In this document: in pieces, positions 23,406 through 31,296 of the stretch
Numbering within the stretch: the first letter of the stretch is position 1
How the letters are laid out: each line of letters starts with the position of its first letter
Translations under genes and position numbers: made by a program
From: an uncultured Clostridium sp.
GTDB lineage: Bacteria; Bacillota; Clostridia; Clostridiales; Clostridiaceae
Assembly: GCF_947072515.1 (NCBI RefSeq)
Contig: NZ_CAMTIG010000025.1
Span: 1 to 45,881, forward strand
Direction: 5' to 3'
DNA length: 45,881 nt
Notes under the pieces: model-generated
Seen by the model: only the letters and a program-made list of their open reading frames with translations
What the model was told of the DNA's origin: nothing
Databases searched by the model: none

Positions 23406-23942
23406 TTAAAAATAAACTGTATAAATAGGAACGCCATTTAGTTTTCCATGGATTTCTTTACTTTGCATTAAAGAGATATTATTTATGATAATATTAGATT
23501 TTTCAAAACTAGAAAATGAATTAATATCAAAAGAATCTATAAGAGTAACCTGTCTACCAAGTGTTATGTGAGGCATAAAACCTTTATCATAAAAATGAAC
23601 TTTATTTTGCTGAAGTAAAATAGAAAGTTTAGAGCAAATAGTAGAAAGTATTTGATTTTCATCAATACCAAGCCATAAAATATTAGTCTTCTTTCTAGAA
23701 AAGATGCCTAAGCTAGATATTTTTAAAGAAAATGGCTCTATACTGCATGTAGCTGAATCTATTACTTCTTTTAATTTAGGAATTTCTAATTCATCTACGT
23801 CTCCTATAAAACGAAGTGTTAAATGAAAATTATTTACTTCGGTGAATTTTCCTTCTAAACAGAAAGGTTTAATACTATTACCTATGGATTCAAAATATTT
23901 TTTTGTGGAATTATGGAAATCTATAGCGATATAAACTCTCAA
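23406..23942 (-). CDS. thpR: RNA 2',3'-cyclic phosphodiesterase ThpR
   Basis: A 178-aa 2H phosphoesterase. Both catalytic motifs are present: H40 in FHLTLRFIGD and H125 in PHITLGR, separated by the usual distance for the LigT/ThpR fold. These enzymes open 2',3'-cyclic phosphates at RNA ends to 2'-phosphates; the bacterial role is uncertain. N-terminal RVYIAIDF and the strand ILWLGID fit the family. Start ATG 23942 has a GAAAGGAC-type site. No obvious operon partner. Confidence 0.9.
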   Translation of the reverse strand: MRVYIAIDFHNSTKKYFESIGNSIKPFCLEGKFTEVNNFHLTLRFIGDVDELEIPKLKEVIDSATCSIEPFSLKISSLGIFSRKKTNILWLGIDENQILSTICSKLSILLQQNKVHFYDKGFMPHITLGRQVTLIDSFDINSFSSFEKSNIIINNISLMQSKEIHGKLNGVPIYTVYF

Positions 23943-24053
23943 ATAACTTCAGTCCTTTCGTAAAAACTTATCTTAATTATATGAGAAATATTAAAAAGAA
24001 AAAAGAGAATTATTATATAAAAGAAAGTAGATAAATTAACAAATGAAATTCTA

Positions 24054-24082
24054 TTGAAAATGTTTTCTTAACAGTATATAAT
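24054..24082 (+). promoter_or_regulatory. Near-consensus housekeeping promoter
   Basis: TTGAAA (24054-24059), a 17-bp spacer and TATAAT (24077-24082). Transcription would begin near 24089, about 33 bases before the small gene at 24122. Confidence 0.75.
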
Positions 24083-24121
24083 ACCATTAAGAAAGATTGA
24101 CATATACATGAGGTAAGACGA

Positions 24122-24268
24122 ATGAAGAAGATATTAGAGATGATAAAAAATAAAAGAATGATTAACTGTATAGATACAAGAAATGGTGAAAGTTTTAGAC
24201 CATTAGAATATAGAGAAGTAAAAGAAGGAGTAGTTGTAGAAAACTATTCAGCACATAGATTTTATTAG
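24122..24268 (+). CDS. Orphan 48-residue small protein
   Basis: ATG 24122 opens a 48-codon frame with a basic N-terminus (MKKILEMIKNKRM), a central CIDTRNGESF stretch and a polar C-terminus ending NYSAHRFY. GAGGT lies 7-8 bases upstream, a near-consensus promoter lies 40 bases upstream, and a terminator follows within 10 bases, so the unit looks like a complete small gene. There is no membrane helix or signal peptide and no recognised family. I have no functional assignment; it might be a short regulatory or phage-derived peptide. Confidence 0.62.
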   Translation: MKKILEMIKNKRMINCIDTRNGESFRPLEYREVKEGVVVENYSAHRFY

Positions 24269-24274
24269 AAATTG

Positions 24275-24309
24275 TAGCCTTAACCAAAACTTTGGTTAAG
24301 GCTATTTTA
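24275..24309 (+). terminator. Terminator of the small-protein gene
   Basis: TAGCCTTAACCAAA (24275-24288) pairs with TTTGGTTAAGGCTA (24291-24304) and runs into TTTT. Confidence 0.85.
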
Positions 24310-24326
24310 CTACTCATAAATATAAA

Positions 24327-24424
24327 GAATATATTCATTTGGAAGCAAATGAATATATTCTTTTGCGTTTTTATATGCTATTTTCACATTAAATATATTC
24401 ATTTAGGGGTAAATGAGTATATTT
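24327..24424. promoter_or_regulatory. Two tandem palindromes upstream of the Fic gene
   Basis: The first palindrome has perfect 15-base arms around GAAG (24327-24341 and 24346-24360; left arm GAATATATTCATTTG). The second has 15-base arms around GGGG (24391-24405 and 24410-24424) with one mismatch. Both share ATATATTCATTT and their centres are 64 bp apart, about six helical turns, which fits two operators bound cooperatively. The second lies where the fic promoter should be. Confidence 0.65.
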
Positions 24425-24474
24425 ATGATAAAATGATAATAATAAATATATAGAGTGAGAAAGGAGAAAGTAAA

Positions 24475-25518
24475 ATGATTTCATTTGAAAATAATAGATT
24501 AAATAAATTAGCATTGCCTATGAATATAGTAAGATTATTAACGACTATAAATGAGTATAAAGGAAAGCAAGATTTATATAAAAAGCAGTCGCCACAAATA
24601 CTAAAAACACTTAAAAATGTTTCTATAATACAAAGTACAGAATCATCTAATAGAATAGAAGGAATCTATACTTCTAATAAAAGATTACGTGAGATAATGA
24701 ACAATAAAGTAGAACCAAAAGATAGAAGTGAAAGTGAAATAGCAGGATATAGAGATGTGTTAAATACCATTCATAGTGCTTTTGATGCAATTCCTGTAAG
24801 ATCATCTGTATTATTACAACTTCATAGAGATTTATATAAATACTCTTCATTTAGAGGAGGAATCTATAAAAATACTGATAATGTAATTGAAGAGATATTA
24901 CCAGATGGAACTAGTTATGTTAGATTTAAACCTATAGATGCATTTAGTACTCCTGATTATATGGAAAGACTTTGTGAGGAGTATAGAAAAGAGATTGCAA
25001 AAGAGGAAGTAGAGCCATTAATTTTAATAGCTACATTTATTTTAGATTTTCTTTGTATACATCCTTTTAATGATGGAAATGGAAGAATGTCAAGATTATT
25101 AACTTTATTGCTTTTATATCAAAATGGATTTGAAGTGGGTAGATTTATTAGCTTAGAAAAAATAACTGAAGATAGTAAGGAAACTTATTATGAAGCATTA
25201 AATAAATCATCTATGTTATGGCATGATGGGAAAAATAATTTATATATCTGGATAGAATATTTTCTTGGTGTTATTGTAAATGCTTATAAAGAGTTAGAAA
25301 GTAGAGTTGGATATATTGAGAATGCTAAAGGAAGTAAAAGCGAAAGAGTTGAAAATGCCATAGAAGGAAAACTTGGATATTTTACAAAAAGTGAAATAAA
25401 AACTATTTGTCCTGATATAGCTGAGTCAACTGTAAATAGAGTTTTTGAAAAGATGAAAGAAGAAGGAAAAATACAAAGTATTGGAAAAGGCAGAAATGCA
25501 AAGTGGAAAAAGATATAA
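24475..25518 (+). CDS. Fic family protein (class II, with C-terminal winged helix)
   Basis: A 347-aa protein. The N-terminal Fic_N region contains the inhibitory-helix motif S58-N-R-I-E62-G63 (S/T-x3-E-G/N), placing it in class II, autoinhibited Fic enzymes. The catalytic motif HPFNDGNGR (196-204) is intact and follows the beta-flap. The C-terminus (about 290-347: GKLGYFTKSEIKTICPDIAESTVNRVFEKMKEEGKI) looks like a winged helix-turn-helix. Fic enzymes transfer AMP to Ser/Thr/Tyr of target proteins. The DNA-binding end and the twin palindromes upstream suggest autoregulation. Start ATG 24475 follows AGAAAGGAG. Confidence 0.9.
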   Translation: MISFENNRLNKLALPMNIVRLLTTINEYKGKQDLYKKQSPQILKTLKNVSIIQSTESSNRIEGIYTSNKRLREIMNNKVEPKDRSESEIAGYRDVLNTIHSAFDAIPVRSSVLLQLHRDLYKYSSFRGGIYKNTDNVIEEILPDGTSYVRFKPIDAFSTPDYMERLCEEYRKEIAKEEVEPLILIATFILDFLCIHPFNDGNGRMSRLLTLLLLYQNGFEVGRFISLEKITEDSKETYYEALNKSSMLWHDGKNNLYIWIEYFLGVIVNAYKELESRVGYIENAKGSKSERVENAIEGKLGYFTKSEIKTICPDIAESTVNRVFEKMKEEGKIQSIGKGRNAKWKKI

Positions 25519-25541
25519 AATTTTAAGTATTTAAAATTGAT

Positions 25542-25572
25542 AAGTCTATAGAGAGATTCTATAGGCTTTTTA
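25542..25572 (+). terminator. Terminator after fic
   Basis: AAGTCTATAGA (25542-25552) pairs with TCTATAGGCTT (25558-25568), followed by TTT. Confidence 0.78.
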
Positions 25573-25624
25573 TAAAAACTAAAATAGGATTATGAAATAA
25601 TTGTAATAAAAAGGAATTAAAGTA

Positions 25625-25712
25625 TTGTTTTAACATCTACAATGTATTACAATATAGATGTAGTAAAAAGAGATAAAATTTTTTAAATATACTACATTGC
25701 TATACAATGTAG
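25625..25712 (+). promoter_or_regulatory. PadR promoter with two operator-like dyads
   Basis: TTGTTT (25625-25630), a 17-bp spacer and TACAAT (25648-25653) form the promoter. ACATCTA (25633-25639) faces TAGATGT (25655-25661), and CTACATTG (25692-25699) faces CAATGTAG (25705-25712). Paired ACAT/ATGT arms are typical of PadR operators, so autorepression is likely. Confidence 0.62.
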
Positions 25713-25729
25713 AGAAGTTGGTGAATGAG

Positions 25730-26053
25730 ATGTTAAATAAGACACAGCTAATGAAAGGTGTTATGGAGGGGATTATTTTAAAAATAATTTCTATGGAAGA
25801 AACTTATGGATATGAAATATATCAAAAGCTTCAAAGTTATGGGTTTGAAGAGTTTGCTGAAGGTTCATTGTATCCACTTCTTTTAAGGCTTGAAAAGAAT
25901 GAGATAATAAAGTCGAAGAAAAAGAAATCACCTTTTGGACCTGATAGGAAATATTATAGTTTAACTGAAGAGGGCAAGATTGAAGTAGAGGAATTTAGAG
26001 AAGCTTGGGATATTATAAATGGGAATATTCAAAGATTATGGGCAAATAATTAG
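25730..26053 (+). CDS. PadR-family transcriptional regulator
   Basis: The start is ATG 25730, with GGTGA just upstream; the earlier TTG at 25697 lies inside an operator palindrome. The 107-aa protein is a PadR winged helix: MEGIILKIISMEETYGYEIYQ, EGSLYPLLLRLEKNEII, and the wing with GPDRKYYSLTEEG, with a short C-terminal dimerising helix. PadR proteins repress efflux pumps and respond to toxic compounds. The next genes are a membrane protein and an ABC exporter, so it probably controls them. Confidence 0.88.
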   Translation: MLNKTQLMKGVMEGIILKIISMEETYGYEIYQKLQSYGFEEFAEGSLYPLLLRLEKNEIIKSKKKKSPFGPDRKYYSLTEEGKIEVEEFREAWDIINGNIQRLWANN

Positions 26054-26072
26054 TTAAGGGGAGCTAAAGGGT

Positions 26073-26573
26073 ATGGGCTATGAGCAAAGATTAAGTGGGG
26101 AATATTTAGAAACTTTTAAAGAGATAATGATTGAAATTGATATTGAGGAGATAAATAGATTTAATCAGGAAGAGATTAGACATGACATATTAGATATGTT
26201 TCTGTCAGCACAAGATGATGGAACATCCGCAAAAGAGATAGTTGGAGATAATCCTAAAGAATTTATCCAAGATATCTTAGGGAGCTTTAAGAAAAAAGAT
26301 TCTTTTGCTTTTAGAGGTGGACGGATATTATCAAATTTAATTTTGGGGATGGGAGCAATAAGCTTAACAAGAATTAAAGGTGGGGTATTAGAGTTTACTA
26401 TAGATATAGTATTTTTAGCAGCAGCTTTAATAATTGGAGAGATATTAGGAATAGTATGCTCGAAAGGGTATAGTTTAGGAAAAGCTAGAAGAAGAAAGAA
26501 AAGACAAATTGAATGGAGTTTTAATATAGCATTTATAGTGGTAAGTGCATTAATAGTAGGATTTTTAATATAA
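26073..26573 (+). CDS. DUF1048-like membrane protein, probably frameshifted at the 3' end
   Basis: This 166-aa open frame has a soluble helical N-terminus (about 1-80; EQRLSGEYLETFKEIMIEI resembles DUF1048/DUF1129-type proteins often found after PadR genes) and two or three membrane segments (about 87-98, 103-128, 148-166). The frame stops at 26573, but the next frame continues as plausible coding sequence to TAA 26677 (INSPYIFIIGCVVISLLMLM, then a short tail), which would add one more membrane helix. One missing base in the T5 or A4 tract near 26563-26575 would explain this. Start ATG 26073 has GGGGAG 12 bases upstream. Function unknown. Confidence 0.65.
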   Translation: MGYEQRLSGEYLETFKEIMIEIDIEEINRFNQEEIRHDILDMFLSAQDDGTSAKEIVGDNPKEFIQDILGSFKKKDSFAFRGGRILSNLILGMGAISLTRIKGGVLEFTIDIVFLAAALIIGEILGIVCSKGYSLGKARRRKKRQIEWSFNIAFIVVSALIVGFLI

Positions 26574-26677
26574 AATTACCGAGCTTATTTGTTATTAATT
26601 CACCATATATTTTTATTATAGGGTGTGTAGTAATTAGTTTATTAATGTTAATGACAGTTGATATCCTATTTAAATAA
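26574..26677 (+). pseudogene. Out-of-frame C-terminal tail of the preceding membrane protein
   Basis: In the frame one base back from the upstream gene, this stretch encodes about 34 residues ending in a hydrophobic helix (PYIFIIGCVVISLLMLM) and then TAA. It has no start codon or ribosome binding site of its own. Confidence 0.5.
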
Positions 26678-26684
26678 TAACACC

Positions 26685-26724
26685 AAGATTTTCAGATAAA
26701 AATTTATTTGAAAATCTTTTTTTA
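26685..26724 (+). terminator. Terminator before the ABC exporter genes
   Basis: AAGATTTTCA (26685-26694) pairs with TGAAAATCTT (26709-26718), followed by a T-run. It implies that the ABC genes have their own promoter or rely on read-through. Confidence 0.75.
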
Positions 26725-26794
26725 GGTCTTTTATAAAAGGGAAAATAGTAATACAATTTAATTAACTATATTTGGAATAAATATAAGGAGAAGA

Positions 26795-27688
26795 ATGATG
26801 AGTGTAATTGAAATAAAAAATCTTACAAAGGATTATGGAAATAATAGAGGGATTTTTGACGTTAATCTTAGTATAAAGCAAGGCGAGGTTTTTGGGTTTT
26901 TAGGACCAAATGGAGCAGGAAAAACTACAACTATAAGACATCTTATGGGATTTATACATTCTGGTAAAGGAAGTTGTACTATAGACGGAATAGATTGTGG
27001 TAAAGAGAGTAGTAAAATTCAAGATAGACTTGGGTATCTTCCTGGAGAAATTGCATTTATGGATGATATGACAGGGATGGAGTTTATTCATTTTATTGCA
27101 GATATGAAAGGATTAAAAAACTTTAAAAGAGCAGAAGAGTTAATTGAGTTATTTGAGCTTAATCCTAAAGGAAAAATTAAAAGAATGTCTAAGGGAATGA
27201 AACAAAAGATAGGGATAGTTTGTGCCTTTATGGGGAATCCAGAAATTTTAATTTTAGATGAGCCAACTAGTGGATTAGATCCGTTAATGCAGAACAAGTT
27301 TGTTGAACTAATATTAGAGGAAAAAGCTAAGGGAAAAACTATATTTATGTCATCTCATATCTTTGATGAAATTGAAAAAACTTGCGACAGAACGGCTATT
27401 ATAAAAGATGGACATGTTGTTGCAATAGAGAATGTAAAAACATTGTCGCAATCTAAGCATAAATCTTATGTAATTAAGTTTAAGGATAAGAATACAGCAT
27501 TAAAATTTGCAGATGAAAGATTTAAAGTAGAAGAAATGAAAGAGGATATAATAACTATAGCTGTTGAAGGAGATGTAAATGAATTTATAAAAACTCTAGG
27601 TAAATATGAAGTGAAGAGTTTAGATGTAAAAACTCAAGGTTTAGAAGAACTGTTTATGCATTTTTATGGAGGTAAGGAAAATGATTAG
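26795..27688 (+). CDS. ABC transporter ATP-binding protein
   Basis: A 297-aa ATPase of the drug/antibiotic exporter type (BcrA-like). Motifs: Walker A GPNGAGKTTT near 36-45, Q-loop region LPGEIAFMDD, signature MSKGMKQKIG near 131-140 in place of canonical LSGGQ (common in this subfamily), Walker B ILILDEPTSGLDP, and H-loop SSHIFDEIE. The C-terminal 80 residues form the small extra domain typical of these exporters. It overlaps the permease gene by eight bases. ATG 26795 and ATG 26798 are both usable after AAGGAGAAG. Confidence 0.92.
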   Translation: MMSVIEIKNLTKDYGNNRGIFDVNLSIKQGEVFGFLGPNGAGKTTTIRHLMGFIHSGKGSCTIDGIDCGKESSKIQDRLGYLPGEIAFMDDMTGMEFIHFIADMKGLKNFKRAEELIELFELNPKGKIKRMSKGMKQKIGIVCAFMGNPEILILDEPTSGLDPLMQNKFVELILEEKAKGKTIFMSSHIFDEIEKTCDRTAIIKDGHVVAIENVKTLSQSKHKSYVIKFKDKNTALKFADERFKVEEMKEDIITIAVEGDVNEFIKTLGKYEVKSLDVKTQGLEELFMHFYGGKEND

Positions 27689-28478
27689 TTTAACTCTTTT
27701 AAAAAAAGAAGTAAAGTCAAATTATAAGATAATACTTATATTTTTAGTTGTATTAACGCTATATTCTACAAGTATTGTTTATATGTATGATCCTTCAACT
27801 ACTAATGCTTTTGAGGAAATGGCTAAAAGTATGCCAGAGATGATGAAAGCCTTTGGAATGGCTGCTGTAGTAACAAATATAACTGAGTATATTGCAAACT
27901 ATTTATATGGATTCATAGTGCTTATGTTTCCTATACTTTGCATTATAATTCTTGGGAATAAATTAATAGTATCTTATGTGGATAAGGGTTCTATGGCTTA
28001 TTTATTAGCAACACCAAATAAAAGAGCTAAAATTGCATTGACTCAAAGTGTATTTATGTGGATAGCTAGTGGAGTATTGCTTTTATATACTTCAGGATTA
28101 ATTATAATTTTAAGTAATATGTTGCATCCAGGAGCTTTAGATATTGAAAAGTTTATCCTTTTAAACTTAGTATTATGGTGCTTGCAATTAGCTATAAGTG
28201 GAATATGCTTTTTTGCATCTTGTATAAGTAATAATCCAAAGCTTTATTTTATGATAGGAGCAGGAGTACCAATATTATTTTACTTACTACAAGCGTTAGC
28301 ACAGATGGGTGATAAACTTGAAGGATTAAAGTATTGTACACTTTTCACTTTATTTAATCCATCGGATATAATAGCAGGAAAAAGTATTGCGACACCTATA
28401 GTAGTGTTTTTAGTTGTCGCAGCAGTCTTTTATGCTATAGGAATATATATATTTTCAAAGAGAGATTTATCTTTATAA
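27681..28478 (+). CDS. ABC transporter permease (ABC-2 type)
   Basis: The start is ATG 27681 with GGAGGT at 27668-27673, inside the end of the ATPase gene. The 265-aa product has about six membrane segments (near 14-33, 75-95, 115-140, 150-175, 185-205, 235-258), and MISLTLLKKEVKSNYK before the first helix is typical of ABC-2 exporter subunits. It presumably dimerises and is powered by the upstream ATPase. Substrate unknown; the local PadR and frameshifted membrane protein suggest drug or peptide efflux. Confidence 0.88.
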   Translation: MISLTLLKKEVKSNYKIILIFLVVLTLYSTSIVYMYDPSTTNAFEEMAKSMPEMMKAFGMAAVVTNITEYIANYLYGFIVLMFPILCIIILGNKLIVSYVDKGSMAYLLATPNKRAKIALTQSVFMWIASGVLLLYTSGLIIILSNMLHPGALDIEKFILLNLVLWCLQLAISGICFFASCISNNPKLYFMIGAGVPILFYLLQALAQMGDKLEGLKYCTLFTLFNPSDIIAGKSIATPIVVFLVVAAVFYAIGIYIFSKRDLSL

Positions 28479-28520
28479 AATTAAAAGGATGTGATTTAAA
28501 ATCACATCCTTTTAATTATT
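28479..28520. terminator. Terminator after the ABC exporter
   Basis: Long complementary arms AAAAGGATGTGATTT and AAATCACATCCTTTT, with a very short loop, centre at about 28498 and continue into ATTATTTT. Confidence 0.8.
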
Positions 28521-28650
28521 TTAGAATAAAATCAGATGGAGTTGATGTAAAAATAATACTTTAAATATTAAGAAATCTTAAAAATTTTATAGGGTATTAC
28601 TTAAGCTTTAATTTTTATAATAGTAAAAAAGAGAGTGGAGGTAATACAAA

Positions 28651-29229
28651 ATGTTTGTATTAGAATATATAAAAAATCCAAGGACTGTAGGAGCGATTGC
28701 ACCTAGCAGTAAGTATTTAGCTGAAAAAATGATTAGTGATATTAATTTTAAAGATGCAAAATGCATTATTGAATATGGACCAGGAACGGGAATATTTACA
28801 GAGAAGATTCTTTCAAGAGTTAAAGAAAATACTACAGTTATATTGATAGAGATTAACAAAGAGTTTTATAATATTTTAAAGGATAAATATGGACATAAAA
28901 ACAATGTGATAATTCTTAATGAGAGTGCTGAAAATATTGATAAAATATTGAAAGAGTATAGTATAGAAAAGGTAGATTATATTTTATCAGGATTACCTTT
29001 TACATCACTACCGAGTGATGTTTCAAGAAAAATTTTGACTAAAACAGCAAAGATATTAGAAGATGAAGCGGGATTTATAACCTTTCAATATTCTCTTTTA
29101 AAGTTAGGTTTTTTTAAGAAGTATTTTTCTAAACTTAAATATAAAAGAGTGATAAGAAATTTACCACCAGCTTATGTACTTGAATGTAGAGGAGAGAAAG
29201 ATGAGGAAAAATATATTAGTTGTAGATGA
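28651..29229 (+). CDS. SAM-dependent methyltransferase, phospholipid N-methyltransferase-like
   Basis: A 192-aa class I methyltransferase related to rRNA adenine dimethylases and PmtA. N-terminal FVLEYIKNPRTVGAIAPSSKYLAEKM; motif I YGPGTGIFTEKIL; acidic residue after the second strand (LIEINKEFY); motif IV LSGLPFTSLPS in place of NLPY/NxPF; and a C-terminal LPPAYVLECRG. The PSS and LPF features are typical of phosphatidylethanolamine N-methyltransferase-like proteins, but lipid methylation is unproven. Its last 29 bases overlap the start of the response regulator, so the methyltransferase belongs to the two-component operon. TATAAT near 28615 is a likely -10. Confidence 0.8.
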   Translation: MFVLEYIKNPRTVGAIAPSSKYLAEKMISDINFKDAKCIIEYGPGTGIFTEKILSRVKENTTVILIEINKEFYNILKDKYGHKNNVIILNESAENIDKILKEYSIEKVDYILSGLPFTSLPSDVSRKILTKTAKILEDEAGFITFQYSLLKLGFFKKYFSKLKYKRVIRNLPPAYVLECRGEKDEEKYISCR

Positions 29230-29878
29230 TGATAAGGATATAAGAGAGCTTATAGAAATTTATTTACAATCGGAAGAGTTTATAATTAGCAAAGCTTGTA
29301 ATGGAGAAGAGGCTTTAAAGTTAGTAGAGAAAAATAATTATGATTTGATTATTTTAGATATTATGATGCCTAAGGTTGATGGAATAGAAACTCTTATTGA
29401 GGTTAGAAAAAAGCATACAATGCCAGTAATTTTTTTAACTGCAAAAACTGAAGAGATTGATATGATAAAGGGATTAACATTAGGAGCAGATGATTATATA
29501 GGAAAGCCATTTAGCTCTATGGAGTTAATTGCGAGAGTTAAATCACAACTTAGAAGATATACAGTATTTAATAATAAAGATAAAAGAGTAATTAATATAG
29601 GGGATTTAGTTTTAGATGTAAAAATGCATAGTGTGACAGTTTTAGGTGAAGAAGTAAATTTAACACCGACAGAATACAAGATACTTGAACTTTTATGTGA
29701 GAATAGAAATGTTGTTTTTAGTGTAGAGCAAATTTATGAGATTATATGGAAAGATAAATATGCAGTAGGAGATACATCTATAATGGTGCATATAACTAAA
29801 TTGAGACAAAAAATTGAGAAAGATCCCAAAAACCCTGAATATATAAAGACTGTTTGGGGAGTTGGGTATAAGGTATGA
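29201..29878 (+). CDS. OmpR/PhoB-family response regulator, VanR-like
   Basis: The start is ATG 29201, preceded by GAGGAG; an in-frame ATG at 29174 lies further inside the methyltransferase gene. The 225-aa protein has a receiver domain (acidic pocket D9-D10-D11, phosphoacceptor D53 in IILDIMMP, switch Thr/Lys in TAKT and GKPF) and a winged-helix DNA-binding domain (about 128-225, LTPTEYKILELLCEN to TVWGVGYKV). The partner kinase overlaps by four bases. The best overall resemblance is to the VanR/RegX3-like group. Confidence 0.92.
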   Translation: MRKNILVVDDDKDIRELIEIYLQSEEFIISKACNGEEALKLVEKNNYDLIILDIMMPKVDGIETLIEVRKKHTMPVIFLTAKTEEIDMIKGLTLGADDYIGKPFSSMELIARVKSQLRRYTVFNNKDKRVINIGDLVLDVKMHSVTVLGEEVNLTPTEYKILELLCENRNVVFSVEQIYEIIWKDKYAVGDTSIMVHITKLRQKIEKDPKNPEYIKTVWGVGYKV

Positions 29879-31176
29879 TAAGTAAAATAAAAAATAAATA
29901 TAACTTAATAGTGGGTGCAATTGTAGGATTTATTTTAGCTCAATTAGTATTAGCAGAAGGGTACGCAGTTTCGGTATCTATACAGCAAAAGCAAGGGATA
30001 ATTGACTATGGACTGCCAAGAGAAAATATTATATGGGTTCAGATTTTAGCTTTTATAATATTTATAGGAACAATAGTAATTTTTAATATAAAAAGAATGA
30101 GAAGGCTTAATTTAAATAGGTTAAATATATATTTGCTTATAGCCCTTATAGTATCAGTATTTGTAACCGTTGAAGCAGCAGTTATTGTGACAATGATTTT
30201 AGGACCACATATTACACCAAAACTTATAGAATATATGCAAAATAATTATTTTATGGCTTTAAATATAGGCTTAATAACTATTGGATTAGGTATAGTTATT
30301 TTTGTTGTTATATTTACTTTATTTATAAATAAGAAAGTTAAATATATTACATTTTTAACTAAGGAAGTAAAAAAAATTAAAGATGAAGGCTTTGGAAAAA
30401 CTATTGAAGTAAAAGGAAATGACGAAATTGCAGAACTATGTGAAAGTATTAATCAAATGTCTTTAGAGTTAAGTGAGAAAATAGAAAATGAAAAGAGAAT
30501 AGAAGAGACTAAAAATGAGCTTATAACTAATATTTCACATGATTTAAAAACTCCTTTAACGTCTATAATAGGTTATTTAGAGCTTATAAATAGAGAGGAT
30601 ATTCAGTCTGAAAAGAAAAAGTTATATTCAAAAGTAGCTTATGATAAGAGTTTAAGGCTTAAGGGATTAGTAAATGAATTATTTGAATATACAAAATTAA
30701 CAAGTCCTGATATTAAATTAAATAAAATGAAATTTAATATATCTAATTTATTAAATCAGATTGTTGGAGAAAGTATTTTAGGATTTGTAGAAAGAGATAT
30801 TGAAGTTAATTTAGATAATCCATATAGGGAGATATTATGTAGTGTAGATATAAAATTATTTACACGAGTTTTAGAAAATTTAATAAAAAATGCAGAGAAA
30901 TATAGTGATAGAAATTCAGTGTTTAAAATACAGGTTTTAGATTTTGAAGATAAAACAGAAATTAGTTTTATAAATAAATGCGAAAAATTAGCGAAAGAAG
31001 ATTTAAATAAGATTTTTGAAAAGTTTTATAGAGCTGATATAGCAAGAAGTGATGAAATTGAGGGATCGGGATTAGGTTTAAATATAGCTAAGAGAATAGT
31101 GGAATTACACAATGGAAAGTTAGAAGTAGAAAAGGATGAAGCAAATATAAAGTTTAAAATAGAGATAAAAAAATAA
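29875..31176 (+). CDS. Sensor histidine kinase, VanS-like
   Basis: A 433-aa membrane kinase. Predicted helices lie near 14-32 and 55-70, with two more near 83-107 and 120-150, so the sensor part is mostly membrane-embedded with little extracellular sequence. A HAMP-like linker (155-205) is followed by the H-box ISHDLKTPLTS with H222, the N-box ENLIKNAEKYS, and G boxes GSGLGLNIAK. The F-box (KIFEKFYRAD) is present. ATGA overlap with the regulator gives translational coupling. A membrane-embedded sensor fits detection of envelope or antibiotic stress. Confidence 0.9.
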   Translation: MISKIKNKYNLIVGAIVGFILAQLVLAEGYAVSVSIQQKQGIIDYGLPRENIIWVQILAFIIFIGTIVIFNIKRMRRLNLNRLNIYLLIALIVSVFVTVEAAVIVTMILGPHITPKLIEYMQNNYFMALNIGLITIGLGIVIFVVIFTLFINKKVKYITFLTKEVKKIKDEGFGKTIEVKGNDEIAELCESINQMSLELSEKIENEKRIEETKNELITNISHDLKTPLTSIIGYLELINREDIQSEKKKLYSKVAYDKSLRLKGLVNELFEYTKLTSPDIKLNKMKFNISNLLNQIVGESILGFVERDIEVNLDNPYREILCSVDIKLFTRVLENLIKNAEKYSDRNSVFKIQVLDFEDKTEISFINKCEKLAKEDLNKIFEKFYRADIARSDEIEGSGLGLNIAKRIVELHNGKLEVEKDEANIKFKIEIKK

Positions 31177-31195
31177 GAGGGTAGATGAGAAGTTT

Positions 31196-31288
31196 ATGAA
31201 AGAAAATGGTTTTGTAATAATAATAACGGTAATATCTAGTGTTAGTGCATATTATATTTTTAGAAAAAGAGAAAAACAAAGAAACTAA
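31196..31288 (+). CDS. Possible 30-residue single-helix membrane peptide
   Basis: ATG 31196 opens 30 codons: a short polar start, a hydrophobic helix (GFVIIITVISSVSAYYIF) and a strongly basic tail (RKREKQRN). This is the classic positive-inside pattern of small membrane proteins. It begins 20 bases after the kinase stop, so it may belong to the same transcript and could tune the kinase or exporter. The ribosome binding site is weak (GAGAAG too close, AGAGGG too far), so expression is uncertain. Confidence 0.42.
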   Translation: MKENGFVIIITVISSVSAYYIFRKREKQRN

Positions 31289-31296
31289 AAGAAAGT

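Noticed and set aside
24327..24360. First palindrome before fic as a terminator
   Set aside because: A real terminator for the small gene lies just upstream, and the same palindrome is repeated near the fic promoter, so an operator is more likely.
26560..26580. Programmed -1 ribosomal frameshift in the DUF1048-like gene
   Set aside because: The heptamer ATTTTTA does not allow good re-pairing after slippage, and no stimulatory structure was seen; a base deletion is simpler.
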